In this document: positions 55,879 through 64,000 of the stretch, piece by piece
Layout: each line of letters starts with the position of its first letter
How positions within the stretch are numbered: the first letter of the stretch is position 1
From: WHSW01 sp963846565
GTDB taxonomy: Bacteria; Actinomycetota; Thermoleophilia; Solirubrobacterales; 70-9
Length of the DNA: 64,000 bases
Direction of reading: 5' to 3'
NCBI GenBank assembly: GCA_963846565.1
Contig: CAWJWL010000005.1
Location: forward strand, 434,001 to 498,000
Notes under the pieces: model-generated
What the model was told of the DNA's origin: nothing
Seen by the model: the letters and a program-made list of their open reading frames with translations, nothing else
The model's database searches: none
Program-made: the position numbers and the translations under genes

Positions 55879-57018
55879 CTCACCACCGCCAGCCGGAAGC
55901 GGCCGGGGTCGGCGACCTTGAGCTCCTCGATCGGGTCCCCCCCGGCGAGCTCGGCGGCGATCCCCTCCGCGGTCACCGGGGCGAGCAGGATCCCGTTGCG
56001 GAAGTGCCCGCTCGCGAGCAGCAACCCGTCGACGCCCGAACGGCCGACGATCGGAGCGTTGTCCGGCGTGCCCGGCCGCAGCCCGGCAACCGCCTCGACC
56101 AGCTCAGCTCGGCGATCTCCGGCAGCGCGCGGTAGGCCTCGCGGAGCAGCTCGTGGACCCCGCCGGCAGTGACCCGGAGGTCGAAGCCCTGCTCCTCGAC
56201 CGTCGCGCCGACGACCAGCCGGCCGTCGCCGCGCGGGACCATGTAGACCCGTTCGCTGACGACGATGCGCTCGCATACCGGGCTCCCGGCGGCAGCGCGC
56301 AGGGTGAGGATCTGGCCCTTCACCGGGCGTATCGGAGGCGAGAAGCCGCCCGGCAGCAGATCACTGCCGGACCACGCCCCGGCTGCGAGCACCACCGCGC
56401 CGCCTCGGTGCTCTGTGCCGTCCGTCGTGCGGACGGCACGCGCGGCGCCGCCCTGGAGAATGACCGCCGCCACCTCGCTACCGACCCGCACATCCGCACC
56501 TGCGCGCTCGGCGGCCACGCGTAGCGCCTCGACCAGTCGCCGGGGATCGAGGGCGGCCTCGTGCGGAGCGCTGATCCCCGCGCTGATCGCTGTTGCAAGC
56601 CCGGGCTCGAGCGCCCGGCACTCGTCGCACGCAGCCATTCCGCCTCGAGCCCGAGTGACCGCATGAGCTCGAAGCGCCGCCGCAGCACTTCCGCCTCGTC
56701 GCGATCGAGGGCGACGTGGAGCGCGCCGGTGCCGAGGAACCCGATTTCGCGGCCCGATGCCTCCGCGAGCTCAGCGGCGAAGCTGGGCCAGAGGGCGTGC
56801 GAGCGCAGCCCGAGGGCGAGCAGATCCTCCTCTCCCCAGCTCGCCTCGCCGACCGGAGCGAGCATGCCGGCGGCGACGCCGGAGGCGCCGGCACCCGGGA
56901 GATCACGCTCGAGCACCCGGACGGCGAGGCCCCGCCGCGCGAGCCGCCAGGCGCAGGAGAGCCCGATCACGCCGGCGCCGACGATCACCGCATCTAGCTG
57001 TCCGTCTCGGTGTGCCAC
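55875..57018 (-). CDS. thiO: Glycine oxidase ThiO, two frameshifts
   Basis: ThiO is the FAD enzyme that makes dehydroglycine for ThiG. It begins at a GTG (AHRDGQLDAVIVGAGVIGLS), continues GASGVAAGMLAPVGEASWGE, and after a base lost near 56620 reads RALEPGLATAISAGISAPHE and GGAVVLAAGAWSGSDLL. After a second loss near 56107 it ends VAGLRPGTPDNAPIVGRSG and GHFRNGILLAPVTAEGIA. A GAAGGAG ribosome-binding site precedes the GTG, downstream of a TPP riboswitch. It is the first gene of thiO-thiS-thiG. Confidence 0.85.
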
Positions 57019-57057
57019 CGCTCTCGTTCGCTCCTTCGGGGCGGGCCGGTACCGGCC

Positions 57058-57147
57058 GTTCCCTGCGCCGGCATTACCCGGGTCAGGTTCATACGGTCGG
57101 CGGCCGAGCGCCGCCCTCTCAGCCCGTGGGTCGGGCTCCCGTTGACC
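57058..57147 (-). promoter_or_regulatory. TPP riboswitch (thi element)
   Basis: On the reverse strand the conserved thi-box features occur in order: ACGGGAGCCC, GGGCTGAGAGGG, a GC-rich variable P3 stem (GGCGGCGC...), ACCGTATGAACCTGACC, GGGTAATGCCGGCG and AGGGA. This is the TPP-binding aptamer that controls thiamine genes. It lies 40 bp before the thiO start. A 14-nt perfect palindrome (GGCCGGTACCGGCC, 57044-57057) directly follows and may belong to the expression platform that hides the ribosome-binding site. Confidence 0.95.
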
Positions 57148-57166
57148 GTTCACGATACTCCCCCGG

Positions 57167-57853
57167 GTGGCCCTTTCCGCGACCGAGTTACTCGCCGAGC
57201 GGCGGCGGCGCCTCGCCGCGGCGCGCCTCTATTTCGTCTGCGAGGCCCAGCCCCACGGCCTGGCGCCCGACGCGCTGCTCGAGGCGGCCCTTCGCGGAGG
57301 CGTCGACCTGATCCAGCTCCGCGAGAAGGCGCCGCGGTGCGCCGAGGAGCTGATCGCCTTCGCCGAGCCCTTCGCGAGGCTCTCGAGAGAGCACGGTGCG
57401 CTCTTCTTCCTCAACGACGAGCCCGACCTGGCGGCGGCGTGCGGGGCCGACGGCGTCCACGTCGGCCAGGACGACCTGCCCGTCGCCGAGGCCCGCGAGC
57501 GCGCCGGTGCCTCGGCGCTCGTCGGGCTGTCGACCCACTCGCCGGCCCAGTTCGACGCGGCGCTCGCGGCCGACGGCGCGGATCGCCCGGATCAGCTCAG
57601 CGCCGGGCCCGTGTGGGAGACGCCGACCAAGGCCGGCAGGCCCGCCGCCGGGATCGAGCTGATCCGCCACGCGGCGGACGTCGGCAGCGACGTGCCGTGG
57701 TTTGCGATCGGCGGGATCGACGATCAGACCATCGGCGCGGTGACCGCAGCCGGGGCGCGCCGGGCGGTCGTCGTCCGTGCGATCCGCGACGCGGCCGACC
57801 CGGAGTCGGCGGCGCGCGCGCTCCGCGCCGCGCTCGATCGGCAGGGCATCTAG
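57167..57853 (+). CDS. thiE: Thiamine-phosphate synthase
   Basis: ThiE couples the thiazole and pyrimidine phosphates. The 228-residue TIM-barrel protein has LIQLREKAPRCAEELIAFA, FFLNDEPDLAAACGADGVHV, VGQDDLPVAEARE, the pyrophosphate loop LSAGPVWETPTKAGRPAAG and a C-terminal WFAIGGIDDQTIG. The start is a GTG. It is divergent from the riboswitch-controlled thiO operon; no second riboswitch was seen on its own strand. Confidence 0.93.
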   Translation: MALSATELLAERRRRLAAARLYFVCEAQPHGLAPDALLEAALRGGVDLIQLREKAPRCAEELIAFAEPFARLSREHGALFFLNDEPDLAAACGADGVHVGQDDLPVAEARERAGASALVGLSTHSPAQFDAALAADGADRPDQLSAGPVWETPTKAGRPAAGIELIRHAADVGSDVPWFAIGGIDDQTIGAVTAAGARRAVVVRAIRDAADPESAARALRAALDRQGI

Positions 57854-57864
57854 CGTTCCGCGGG

Positions 57865-58422
57865 ATGGGGAGCCGGGAGCGAAAGCGCGCCGAGCGTCAG
57901 CGGCGAAAGGAGCGCTCACTCGAGCGCGAGGCCGAGCAGCAGGCGCGCCTGGCAGCGATGTCGGAGCGCACCGAGGCGAAGAACGCGGCTGTCCGCGAGA
58001 CCCTCGAGCCGCTCGAGAAGGGCGAGCGGCCCACCGTGGTCACGGCCGGCGCCGTCGTCTCGACCCTCATCGCCATCTCGGTGGTGATCGGCTGGGCGGC
58101 GGGCGTCGAGGTGACGAGGTTCGGCTCCGACGGGATCGAGCAGGGCGAGGACAAGGCGCCGGTGCTCTCGGTCGTCGCGAGCGCGGGGCTGATGTCGGTG
58201 ATGGCGTACGGGATGTGGCGGGCGCGCTACTGGGCGGTGCTCGGCTTCCAGGCCCTGCTCGTGATCGTGCTCGTTGCCGCCTCGCTCGGGTTGATCCAGG
58301 CGACCGAGTGGACGCAGGCGATCGGGACCACCGCGCTGATCGCCGGCGCGGGGACGATGTTCTATTTCATGATCAAGGCGATGGCGCGGATTCAGATGCC
58401 GGAGCGACGCCGGGTCGAGTGA
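57865..58422 (+). CDS. Membrane protein with basic N-terminal helix
   Basis: The 185-residue protein starts with a strongly basic, helical segment (residues 1-50, RERKRAERQRRKERSLERE). Four hydrophobic helices follow (about 58-77, 95-112, 115-133, 140-160). No catalytic motif is visible and I recognise no named family. Actinobacterial membrane proteins of this layout are usually annotated as hypothetical. It lies 12 bp after thiE and may be in the same transcript. Confidence 0.68.
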   Translation: MGSRERKRAERQRRKERSLEREAEQQARLAAMSERTEAKNAAVRETLEPLEKGERPTVVTAGAVVSTLIAISVVIGWAAGVEVTRFGSDGIEQGEDKAPVLSVVASAGLMSVMAYGMWRARYWAVLGFQALLVIVLVAASLGLIQATEWTQAIGTTALIAGAGTMFYFMIKAMARIQMPERRRVE

Positions 58423-58488
58423 GCACCCGGTCCGGCCTCGGCGCTTGCGCTTGAGCTACGACGATGCGCTTTCTATAGAGTCGAACGC

Positions 58489-59857
58489 ATGCCCGACAAG
58501 TACGACGTGATCGTGATCGGAGGTGGACCGGGCGGCTACGTGGCCGCCATTCGCGCTGCCCAGCTCGGCCTCAAGACCGCCGTGGTCGAGAAGGACAAGC
58601 CCGGTGGCCGCTGCCTCAACTACGCCTGCATTCCGGCGAAGACGATGCTGCACACGGCGGAGATCCTCGACCACGCGCAGAACTCCGCCGACCTCGGCGT
58701 CACGGTCTCGAAGGCGAGCCTCGACTGGAAGGCCCTCGCGGCGCGGCGTGTGAGTGTCTCGGAGACGCTCTCTGGCGGCGTGAAGATGCTCTGGGACAAG
58801 AACAAGGTGACCATGATCGAGGGCGAGGGCTCGCTCGACGCCGGCGGGCAATGTCGTTGTCGGCGGCGAGACCCATGAAGCCGGGGCCGTGGTCCTCGCC
58901 ACGGGCTCGGTCGCGCTGGCGATCCCGGGAGTCGAGTTCTCCGATCGCGTCGTCGACACCTGGGGCGCCTGGTCGCTCCCCGAGCAACCGAAGCGGATCG
59001 CCGTGGTCGGCGCCGGCGCATCGGGCTCGGAGATCGCCTCCGCCTACATCCGCTACGGGACCGAGGTGATCCTGGTCGAGATGCTGCCGCAGATCCTCCC
59101 GCTCGAGGACAAGGACATGGCCCGCGTGGTCGAGCGGACGTTCAAGAAGCAGGGCGTCGAGGTCCTGACCGGAAACCCGATCTCAGACGTCGAGGCCGGC
59201 TCGGGGTCGGTGAAGGCGAAAGTCGGCGAGCGCGAGATCGAGGTCGACTACGTGGCGATCGCCGGCGGCCGCGCCCCCGACACCGGGCCGCTCAACCTCG
59301 AGGCCGCCGGGGTGAAGGTAGGCGACGGCGGCAAGATCGAGATCGACTCCTACCAGCGGACCGCCAACGAGAAGGTCTATGCAATCGGCGACCTCGTCCG
59401 CGGCCCAGCCCTTGCCCACAAGGCCTCCGAGGAGGGCGTCGTCGCGGTCGAGACGATCGCCGGCGCCCCGACCCACCCGGTCGACCCCGATCTGGTCCCC
59501 GGCGCGACCTTCTGCCACCCGCAGGTCGCCAGCGTCGGCCTGACCGAGCAGCAGGCGAAGGATGCCGGCCGGGAGATCAAGGTCGGCAAGTTCAAGCTCG
59601 GCGGTGTCGGCGCCTCGGCGGTCTACGACGACCGCGAGGGCATGGTGAAGATCGTCGCCGACCCCGAGTACGGCGAGATCATCGGCGCCCACATCGTCGG
59701 CAACCGAGCCTGCGACATGATCGCCGAGCTCGTCGACACGATCGCGCTCGAGGGCGGCTATCAGGAGCTCGCCCGGATCGTGCACGCGCACCCGACGATC
59801 TCCGAGGCCGTGCTCGACGCCGCTCGCGCGGTCGACGGCTGGGCCACGCACGCGTAG
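58489..59857 (+). CDS. lpd: Dihydrolipoyl dehydrogenase, one frameshift
   Basis: The E3 subunit of 2-oxoacid dehydrogenases regenerates oxidised lipoamide. It has VIVIGGGPGGYVAAIRAAQ, the redox disulfide GGRCLNYACIPAK (Ala in place of the usual Gly before the second Cys), IAVVGAGASGSEIASAYIRYG for NAD, YAIGDLVRGPALAHKASEEG, and the C-terminal His-Glu dyad in HAHPTISEAV. One extra base near 58849 breaks the frame after SLDAGG; the other frame resumes NVVVGGETHEAGAVVLATG. Corrected length is about 455 residues. No E1 or E2 gene with a lipoyl domain is adjacent. Confidence 0.92.
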
Positions 59858-59874
59858 AGCCGGGCACCGGCGCC

Positions 59875-60361
59875 GTGAGTGATGCGACCGCCTACGTCTA
59901 CCGGCCGGGAGAGGCTGAACTGCGGTGGATGGGCAAGTCCTCCACGTACTTTCTTGCCGAGGGCGAGGGGACGGGAGGGGCGTTCTGCCTTGTCGAGGAG
60001 CGGGCGACTCGCGGCGAGAGCGTCCCGCTGCACCGGCACCCTGAGGACATGGAGTCCTTCTACGTCCTCGAGGGCGAGATCACGCTGTACGTCGGTGATC
60101 AGGCCGGAGTTCTCGCGCCTGCGGGATCATTCGCGCACATACCCGGTGGAACCGTCCACGGGTTCCGGGTCGAGTCGGAAGAGGCCCGCTATCTGATTCT
60201 CACGACAGCGCATCACGGGCAGTTCTACCGCGCGATCACGGCTCGCGTCCAAACGGGGCGGTCTGCCGCCGGAGAAGTCGATCGACGGGTCGCAGATCAA
60301 GCAGGCCGGGCAGGACTTCGGTATCGAGTTCATCGGACCCCTGCCGGATCCGACCTCCTAG
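59875..60361 (+). CDS. Cupin-domain protein, one frameshift
   Basis: The protein starts at a GTG and has the cupin metal motif VPLHRHPEDMESFYVLEGEI and the second motif AGSFAHIPGGTVHGFRVES. After HHGQFYRAIT the frame is lost between about 60240 and 60262. With one base removed it reads LPPEKSIDGSQIKQAGQDFG and ends IEFIGPLPDPTS. Corrected length is about 161 residues. This is a quercetin-dioxygenase-like single cupin common in actinobacteria; substrate unknown. Its stop lies 8 bp from the convergent typA stop. Confidence 0.8.
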
Positions 60362-60369
60362 CCGCAGCC

Positions 60370-62202
60370 CTACTCCTTCGGCGGCTTCGCCTTCCGCGCC
60401 AGCTTCACTCGCTCGACCTTCGACAGCTCCGCCTTTCGCATGCGCAGGCTCTCGGGGGTGATCTCGACGCACTCGTCCTCGGCGAGGAACTCGAGCGCCG
60501 ACTCGAGCGTCAGCGGCCGCGGCGGGATCAGCCGGACGAGGATGTCGGCCGAGGCGGCGCGGACGTTGGTCTGGTGCTTCTGCTTGGTGGCGTTCACGTC
60601 GAGGTCGCCCGGGCGCGAGTTCTCGCCGACGACCATGCCCTCGTAGACCTCCTCGCCCGGCCCGACGAAAAGCGATCCTCGCTCCTGCAGCGAGTGGAGC
60701 GCGAAGCTCGCGGTCTCGCCGCTTCGGTCCGAGACGAGCGACCCGCTCGGACGCGTCCGCATCTCGCCCGCCCACGGCTCCCAGCCGTCGAAGACGCCGT
60801 GGACGATCCCGGTGCCCCGCGTCTCGGTCAGGAACTCGGTTCGAAAGCCGATCAGCCCTCGCGCAGGCGCGAGGTAGTCGAGCCGGACCCAGCCGGTGGA
60901 GTGGTTGATCATCTGCTCCATCCGGCCCTTGCGCAGGGCCAGCAGCTGCGTGACGACGCCGACGTAGTCCTCCGGGACGTCGATCGCGAGTCGCTCGACC
61001 GGCTCGCAGAGCTTGCCCTCGACCTCGCGGGTGAGCACGCGCGGCTGCGACGCCGTGAGCTCGAAGCCCTCGCGGCGCATCAGCTCCAGCAGGACGACGA
61101 GCTGGAGCTCGCCCCGCCCGTGTACCTCCCAGGAGTCCGGGCGCGCGGTGTCCTCGACCCGGATCGACACGTTGCCGACCAGTTCGCGATCGAGGCGATC
61201 GCGGATCTGGCGGGCGGTCAGCTTCGAGCCTTCCTTGCCGGCCGTCGGCGCGTTGTTGATCCCGACGACGATCGAGAGCGACGGCTCGTCGACGGTGATC
61301 ACGGGCAGCGGGCGCGGGTCGTCCGGGTCGGCGAGCGTCTCGCCGATCGTCACCTCGTCGATCCCGCCGACGGCGATGATCTCGCCCGGCCCGGCCTCGT
61401 CGGTCTCGACCCGGTCGAGCGCATCGGTGACATACAGGTGGGCCACGGTCGCCTGCACGATCTGGCCGTTCGCCCGGCACCAGGCGATCGGCCTGCCCTG
61501 GCGGATCGTCCCGTTGCGAACCCGGCACAGCGCGAGCCGTCCGACGTAGGGCGAGGCGTCGAGGTTGGTGACGTGAGCCTGCAGCGGCGCTCCCTCGTCG
61601 TACTCCGGAGCCGGGATCTGGCTGACCATCAGGTCGAGGAGTGGCCGCAGGTCGGTGCCCTCCGCTCCCTCCTCGAGCGCGGCCCAGCCCGCCCGCGCGT
61701 TCGCGTAGACGATCGGGAACTCGACTTGGTCGTCGCTGGCGTCGAGGTCGAGGAAGAGCTCGTAGACCTCGTCGACGACTTCGCCGATGCGAGCGTCGGG
61801 CCGGTCGACCTTGTTGACGACGAGGATCACCGGCAGCTTCGCCTCGAGCGCCTTGCGCAGGACAAAGCGGGTCTGCGGCATCGGCCCCTCCGACGCGTCG
61901 ACCAGCAGCAGGATGCCGTCGACCATCGTCAAGGCCCGCTCGACCTCGCCTCCGAAGTCGGCGTGGCCCGGCGTGTCGACGATGTTCAGCTTCACGTCGC
62001 CGTGGCGGACCGCCGTGTTCTTGGCGAGGATCGTGATCCCCTTCTCGCGCTCGAGGTCCATCGAGTCCATCACGCGCTCGGCGACGTCAGAGCCCTCGCG
62101 GAAGGCGCCGGACTGCCACAGCATCGCGTCGACGAGCGTCGTCTTGCCGTGATCGACGTGGGCGACGATCGCGATATTTCTGAGGTCTGCTCGAACGGCC
62201 AT
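60370..62202 (-). CDS. typA: Ribosome-associated GTPase TypA/BipA
   Basis: The 610-residue translational GTPase has G1 AHVDHGKTTLVDAML, switch II VDTPGHADFGGEVERAL, G4 VNKVDRPDAR, EF-Tu-like domain 2, and the BipA-specific C-terminal region (GRGELQLVVLLELMRREGFE, GDLDVNATKQKHQTNVR). It acts on the ribosome under stress. The ATG at 62202 (AVRADLRNIAIVAHVDHG) is chosen over one seven codons upstream. Its length is normal and the frame is intact. Confidence 0.95.
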   Translation of the reverse strand: MAVRADLRNIAIVAHVDHGKTTLVDAMLWQSGAFREGSDVAERVMDSMDLEREKGITILAKNTAVRHGDVKLNIVDTPGHADFGGEVERALTMVDGILLLVDASEGPMPQTRFVLRKALEAKLPVILVVNKVDRPDARIGEVVDEVYELFLDLDASDDQVEFPIVYANARAGWAALEEGAEGTDLRPLLDLMVSQIPAPEYDEGAPLQAHVTNLDASPYVGRLALCRVRNGTIRQGRPIAWCRANGQIVQATVAHLYVTDALDRVETDEAGPGEIIAVGGIDEVTIGETLADPDDPRPLPVITVDEPSLSIVVGINNAPTAGKEGSKLTARQIRDRLDRELVGNVSIRVEDTARPDSWEVHGRGELQLVVLLELMRREGFELTASQPRVLTREVEGKLCEPVERLAIDVPEDYVGVVTQLLALRKGRMEQMINHSTGWVRLDYLAPARGLIGFRTEFLTETRGTGIVHGVFDGWEPWAGEMRTRPSGSLVSDRSGETASFALHSLQERGSLFVGPGEEVYEGMVVGENSRPGDLDVNATKQKHQTNVRAASADILVRLIPPRPLTLESALEFLAEDECVEITPESLRMRKAELSKVERVKLARKAKPPKE

Positions 62203-62284
62203 GGCGACCCGTGAGTGTGGCAAGAGTCCGTGGACTCCACATCGCCGGCCCCCGCAAACGCCGAGGCGGTATCACTCAGGCATC

Positions 62285-62872
62285 GTGCGGAGCACCTTCT
62301 ACTTCGACCTCGGCTCGCCCTACGCCTACCTCGCGGCGGAACGAATCGCCGCCGTCTTCGACGAGGCGGGCACGGAGCAACCGGAGTGGCAGCCGGTGCT
62401 GCTCGGCGCGCTCTTCCAGCGCTTCGGCCGCGACTCGTGGGCCAACGGACCCGACCGCGCTTCCGGCCTCGGCGAGGTCGAACGGCGCGGGCAGGCCTAC
62501 GGGCTGCCACCGATCCGCTGGCCCGACCCGTTCCCGGGCAACTCCCTCTTCGCAATGCGCGCCGCGACCTTCGCGAAGGAGATCGGCCGCACGACCTCGT
62601 TCGCCCTCGCCGCCTTTCGCCAGGCGTTCGCCGCCGGGCGCGACCTGAGCGAGCCGGACAACGTCTTCATCGCCGCGGCCTCCTCGGAGCTCCATCCGCG
62701 CTCGCTCGAGGTGGCGATCGGACGCGACGCGATCAAGGACCGCCTGCGGGAGGCGACCGAGCGCGCCGGCGATCTCGGCGTCAGCGGCGTGCCCGCGGTC
62801 TCAATCGGTGAGCAGGTCTTCTGGGGCGACGACCGGCTCGAGGACGCCGCGGCCGCGGCCGCGGCCGGGTGA
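62285..62872 (+). CDS. DsbA-family protein, HCCA-isomerase-like
   Basis: The 195-residue protein begins at a GTG and reads RSTFYFDLGSPYAYLAAERI, the hallmark of 2-hydroxychromene-2-carboxylate isomerase-like DsbA proteins. It has a thioredoxin fold with a helical insert. The CxxC of true DsbA is replaced by SPYAY. The later cis-Pro region is LGVSGVPAVSIGEQVFWGDD. These enzymes use glutathione or act on aromatic or xenobiotic substrates; the substrate is not known. It is divergent from typA and overlaps nothing. The E2-like gene follows by 4 bp. Confidence 0.8.
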   Translation: MRSTFYFDLGSPYAYLAAERIAAVFDEAGTEQPEWQPVLLGALFQRFGRDSWANGPDRASGLGEVERRGQAYGLPPIRWPDPFPGNSLFAMRAATFAKEIGRTTSFALAAFRQAFAAGRDLSEPDNVFIAAASSELHPRSLEVAIGRDAIKDRLREATERAGDLGVSGVPAVSIGEQVFWGDDRLEDAAAAAAAG

Positions 62873-62876
62873 GCCG

Positions 62877-63509
62877 ATGAGCACCGAGGCGACGCCGAGC
62901 GCGAAGGGCGCGGTCGAGACAGTCGAGTTGAGCCGCGCCGAGCAGACGGCAGCGCGGCGGGCGGCCGAGTCGAAGGCGACGATCCCGCATCTCTACCTCG
63001 AGGCCGAGGCCGACGCCGGACCGTGGGGCGGTGAGGCTTCCGCTCCGCTGGGCGCCCTGGCGGTGGTCGCCTGCTCGGTGGCGTTGCGGGAGTTTCCGCG
63101 ACTGAACGGCGGCTACCGGGACGGCCGGATCGAGCTCTACTCCCGGATCAACATCGCGGTCACGATCGCAACGCCGGCACCGACGATCTTCGACGCCGAC
63201 GCGAAGGCGGCGGCCGACGTCGCGAGCGAGATCGAGGCCCTGCGCGTCCGCGCGGCGGAGGGCGCACTGACCGCGCGCGAGTCGGCGGGAGCCACCTTCA
63301 CCGTCGACGACCTCACGGGGACCGCCGCGACTCGTGCGTTCGGCGTCGTCGTGCCGGGCCAGTCGGCGGCGCTCTGCGTCACCGGCGGCGGTGGCGGGGC
63401 GGCGGTGCGACTCGGGCTCTCGTGCGACCACCGGGTCGTCGGAACCGGTGCGGCGGCCGAGTTCCTCGGCCGCGTCAAGGCGGCGATCGAGCGGCCGCCG
63501 GCTCGCTGA
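62877..63509 (+). CDS. Stand-alone E2 acyltransferase catalytic domain, degenerate
   Basis: The 210-residue protein matches only the catalytic domain of 2-oxoacid dehydrogenase E2 subunits (SRAEQTAARRAAESKATIPH, FPRLNGGYRDGRIELYSRIN, INIAVTIATPAP, GATFTVDDLTG). Lipoyl and E1/E3-binding domains are absent. The active-site motif H-x-x-x-D-G is changed to HRVVGTG (CDHRVVGTGAAAEFLG), so the catalytic Asp is missing. It may be a non-catalytic relative or have a changed activity. It lies 4 bp after the DsbA-like gene, 3 kb from lpd. Confidence 0.8.
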   Translation: MSTEATPSAKGAVETVELSRAEQTAARRAAESKATIPHLYLEAEADAGPWGGEASAPLGALAVVACSVALREFPRLNGGYRDGRIELYSRINIAVTIATPAPTIFDADAKAAADVASEIEALRVRAAEGALTARESAGATFTVDDLTGTAATRAFGVVVPGQSAALCVTGGGGGAAVRLGLSCDHRVVGTGAAAEFLGRVKAAIERPPAR

Positions 63510-63519
63510 GGCGGCGCCG

Positions 63520-64000
63520 ATGCCGCAGCGCTTGATCGACGTCCCGCTCGAGTCGCTCCCCTTCGTGGACGAACACTCACTCGCGGTGACAGCGACCCCG
63601 GAGGCGGTCTGGGATGCATTGCTCGAGACCCTGCCCCGGTTCAGCAGCGGCCCCCGCGGGGAGCGGGTAGCCGGCATCCTCGGTTGCACGCCGAGCGAGC
63701 GCAGTGGTGCGCTCGGCCGAATCGGCTCGACCATCCCCGGCTTCATCGTCACTCGCTCGGTTCGCCCGGCAGTCCTCGCGCTGATGGGGGAGCATCGGTT
63801 CTCTCGCTACGCGCTCGTTTTCCGGATCAGCGAGACGCCGCTCGATCCGGTCCTCTTGAGCGCGGAGACGCGCGCCGAGTTCCCGGGCCGCAAGGGTCGC
63901 GTCTACCGCGGCGCAGTGATCGGGACCCGGGGACACGTAGTCGTCACCACGGGGATCCTGCGCGGGGTGCGGCGGCGGGCCGAGCGCAGCGAAGTCGGCG
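63520..64000 (+). CDS. Unrecognised gene, partial (SRPBCC-like start)
   Basis: An open frame from the ATG at 63520 runs off the end of the window (160 codons seen). It reads PQRLIDVPLESLPFVDEHSL, then VTATPEAVWDALLETLPRFS and GFIVTRSVRPAVLALMGEHR. The phrase TATPEAVWDAL resembles the first strand of SRPBCC/polyketide-cyclase-like lipid-binding folds, but the match is short. It starts 10 bp after the E2-like gene. Confidence 0.55.
   Translation, partial: MPQRLIDVPLESLPFVDEHSLAVTATPEAVWDALLETLPRFSSGPRGERVAGILGCTPSERSGALGRIGSTIPGFIVTRSVRPAVLALMGEHRFSRYALVFRISETPLDPVLLSAETRAEFPGRKGRVYRGAVIGTRGHVVVTTGILRGVRRRAERSEVG

Noticed and set aside
57865..58422. The membrane protein as a thiamine-precursor transporter
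   Set aside because: It is adjacent to thiE, but it is short, with a basic helix and four hydrophobic segments, and it has no riboswitch or known transporter motif. Position alone is too weak.

Overview
The window is GC-rich bacterial DNA with many GTG and TTG starts. It carries an HspR-type dnaK-grpE-dnaJ-hspR operon, class III cyclase/AAA fusion proteins, and repeated SnoaL-like and sulfotransferase genes. I infer an actinobacterium, most likely of the Thermoleophilia/Solirubrobacterales type. The placement rests on gene content and style only, because no rRNA gene is present.

Layout. 1-4.5 kb: end of a CDP-alcohol phosphatidyltransferase, a secreted DUF4394/Calx-beta protein, a PAP2 membrane protein, an alpha/beta hydrolase and a badly frameshifted endonuclease III. 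4.5-15 kb: a cytochrome c, the heat-shock operon, a sugar-isomerase/ROK-repressor pair and divergent clpB. dnaK and clpB share a promoter-proximal motif. 15-24 kb: a large cyclase-ATPase-TPR regulator, two related secreted proteins, a clan GH-A glycosidase, an RTX-repeat protein, a glycosyltransferase and a GYD-domain protein.

24-52 kb: a scattered purine pathway in the order purD, purE, purB, purC, purS, purQ, purL, purF, purN, purH. Five sulfotransferase-like genes, two further paralogous glycosyltransferases, a P450, a GMC oxidoreductase, recQ and small SnoaL/DM13/GFA genes are interleaved. purM and purK are absent from the window. 52-64 kb: tRNA-Lys, an Rrf2 regulator, a PhoD phosphatase, a TPP-riboswitch-controlled thiO-thiS-thiG set divergent from thiE, a dihydrolipoyl dehydrogenase, a cupin, typA, a DsbA/HCCA-like protein, a stand-alone E2-like catalytic domain and the start of an unrecognised gene.

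The most striking signal is a 48-bp dispersed repeat with eight copies between 5 and 47 kb. It runs from TGACCC to AACGTT. Four copies are intergenic. Four lie inside or at the end of coding sequences (two glycosyltransferases, one sulfotransferase, PurL) without breaking the frame. One intergenic copy supplies both the ribosome-binding site and the start codon of purQ. Two copies differ in a central mini-hairpin by changes that keep base pairing, as expected of a small mobile hairpin element.

Single-base frameshifts are common but clustered (nth, dnaK, one glycosyltransferase, thiG/thiS/thiO, lpd, a cupin). Because dnaK is normally indispensable and each frame is recovered by one-base corrections, sequencing or assembly error is the first explanation. 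No gene-free stretch exceeds 300 bases. The longest (32961-33248 and 52901-53182) hold a dehydrogenase remnant and a possible small peptide gene. I saw no CRISPR array, transposase, integrase or rRNA gene.
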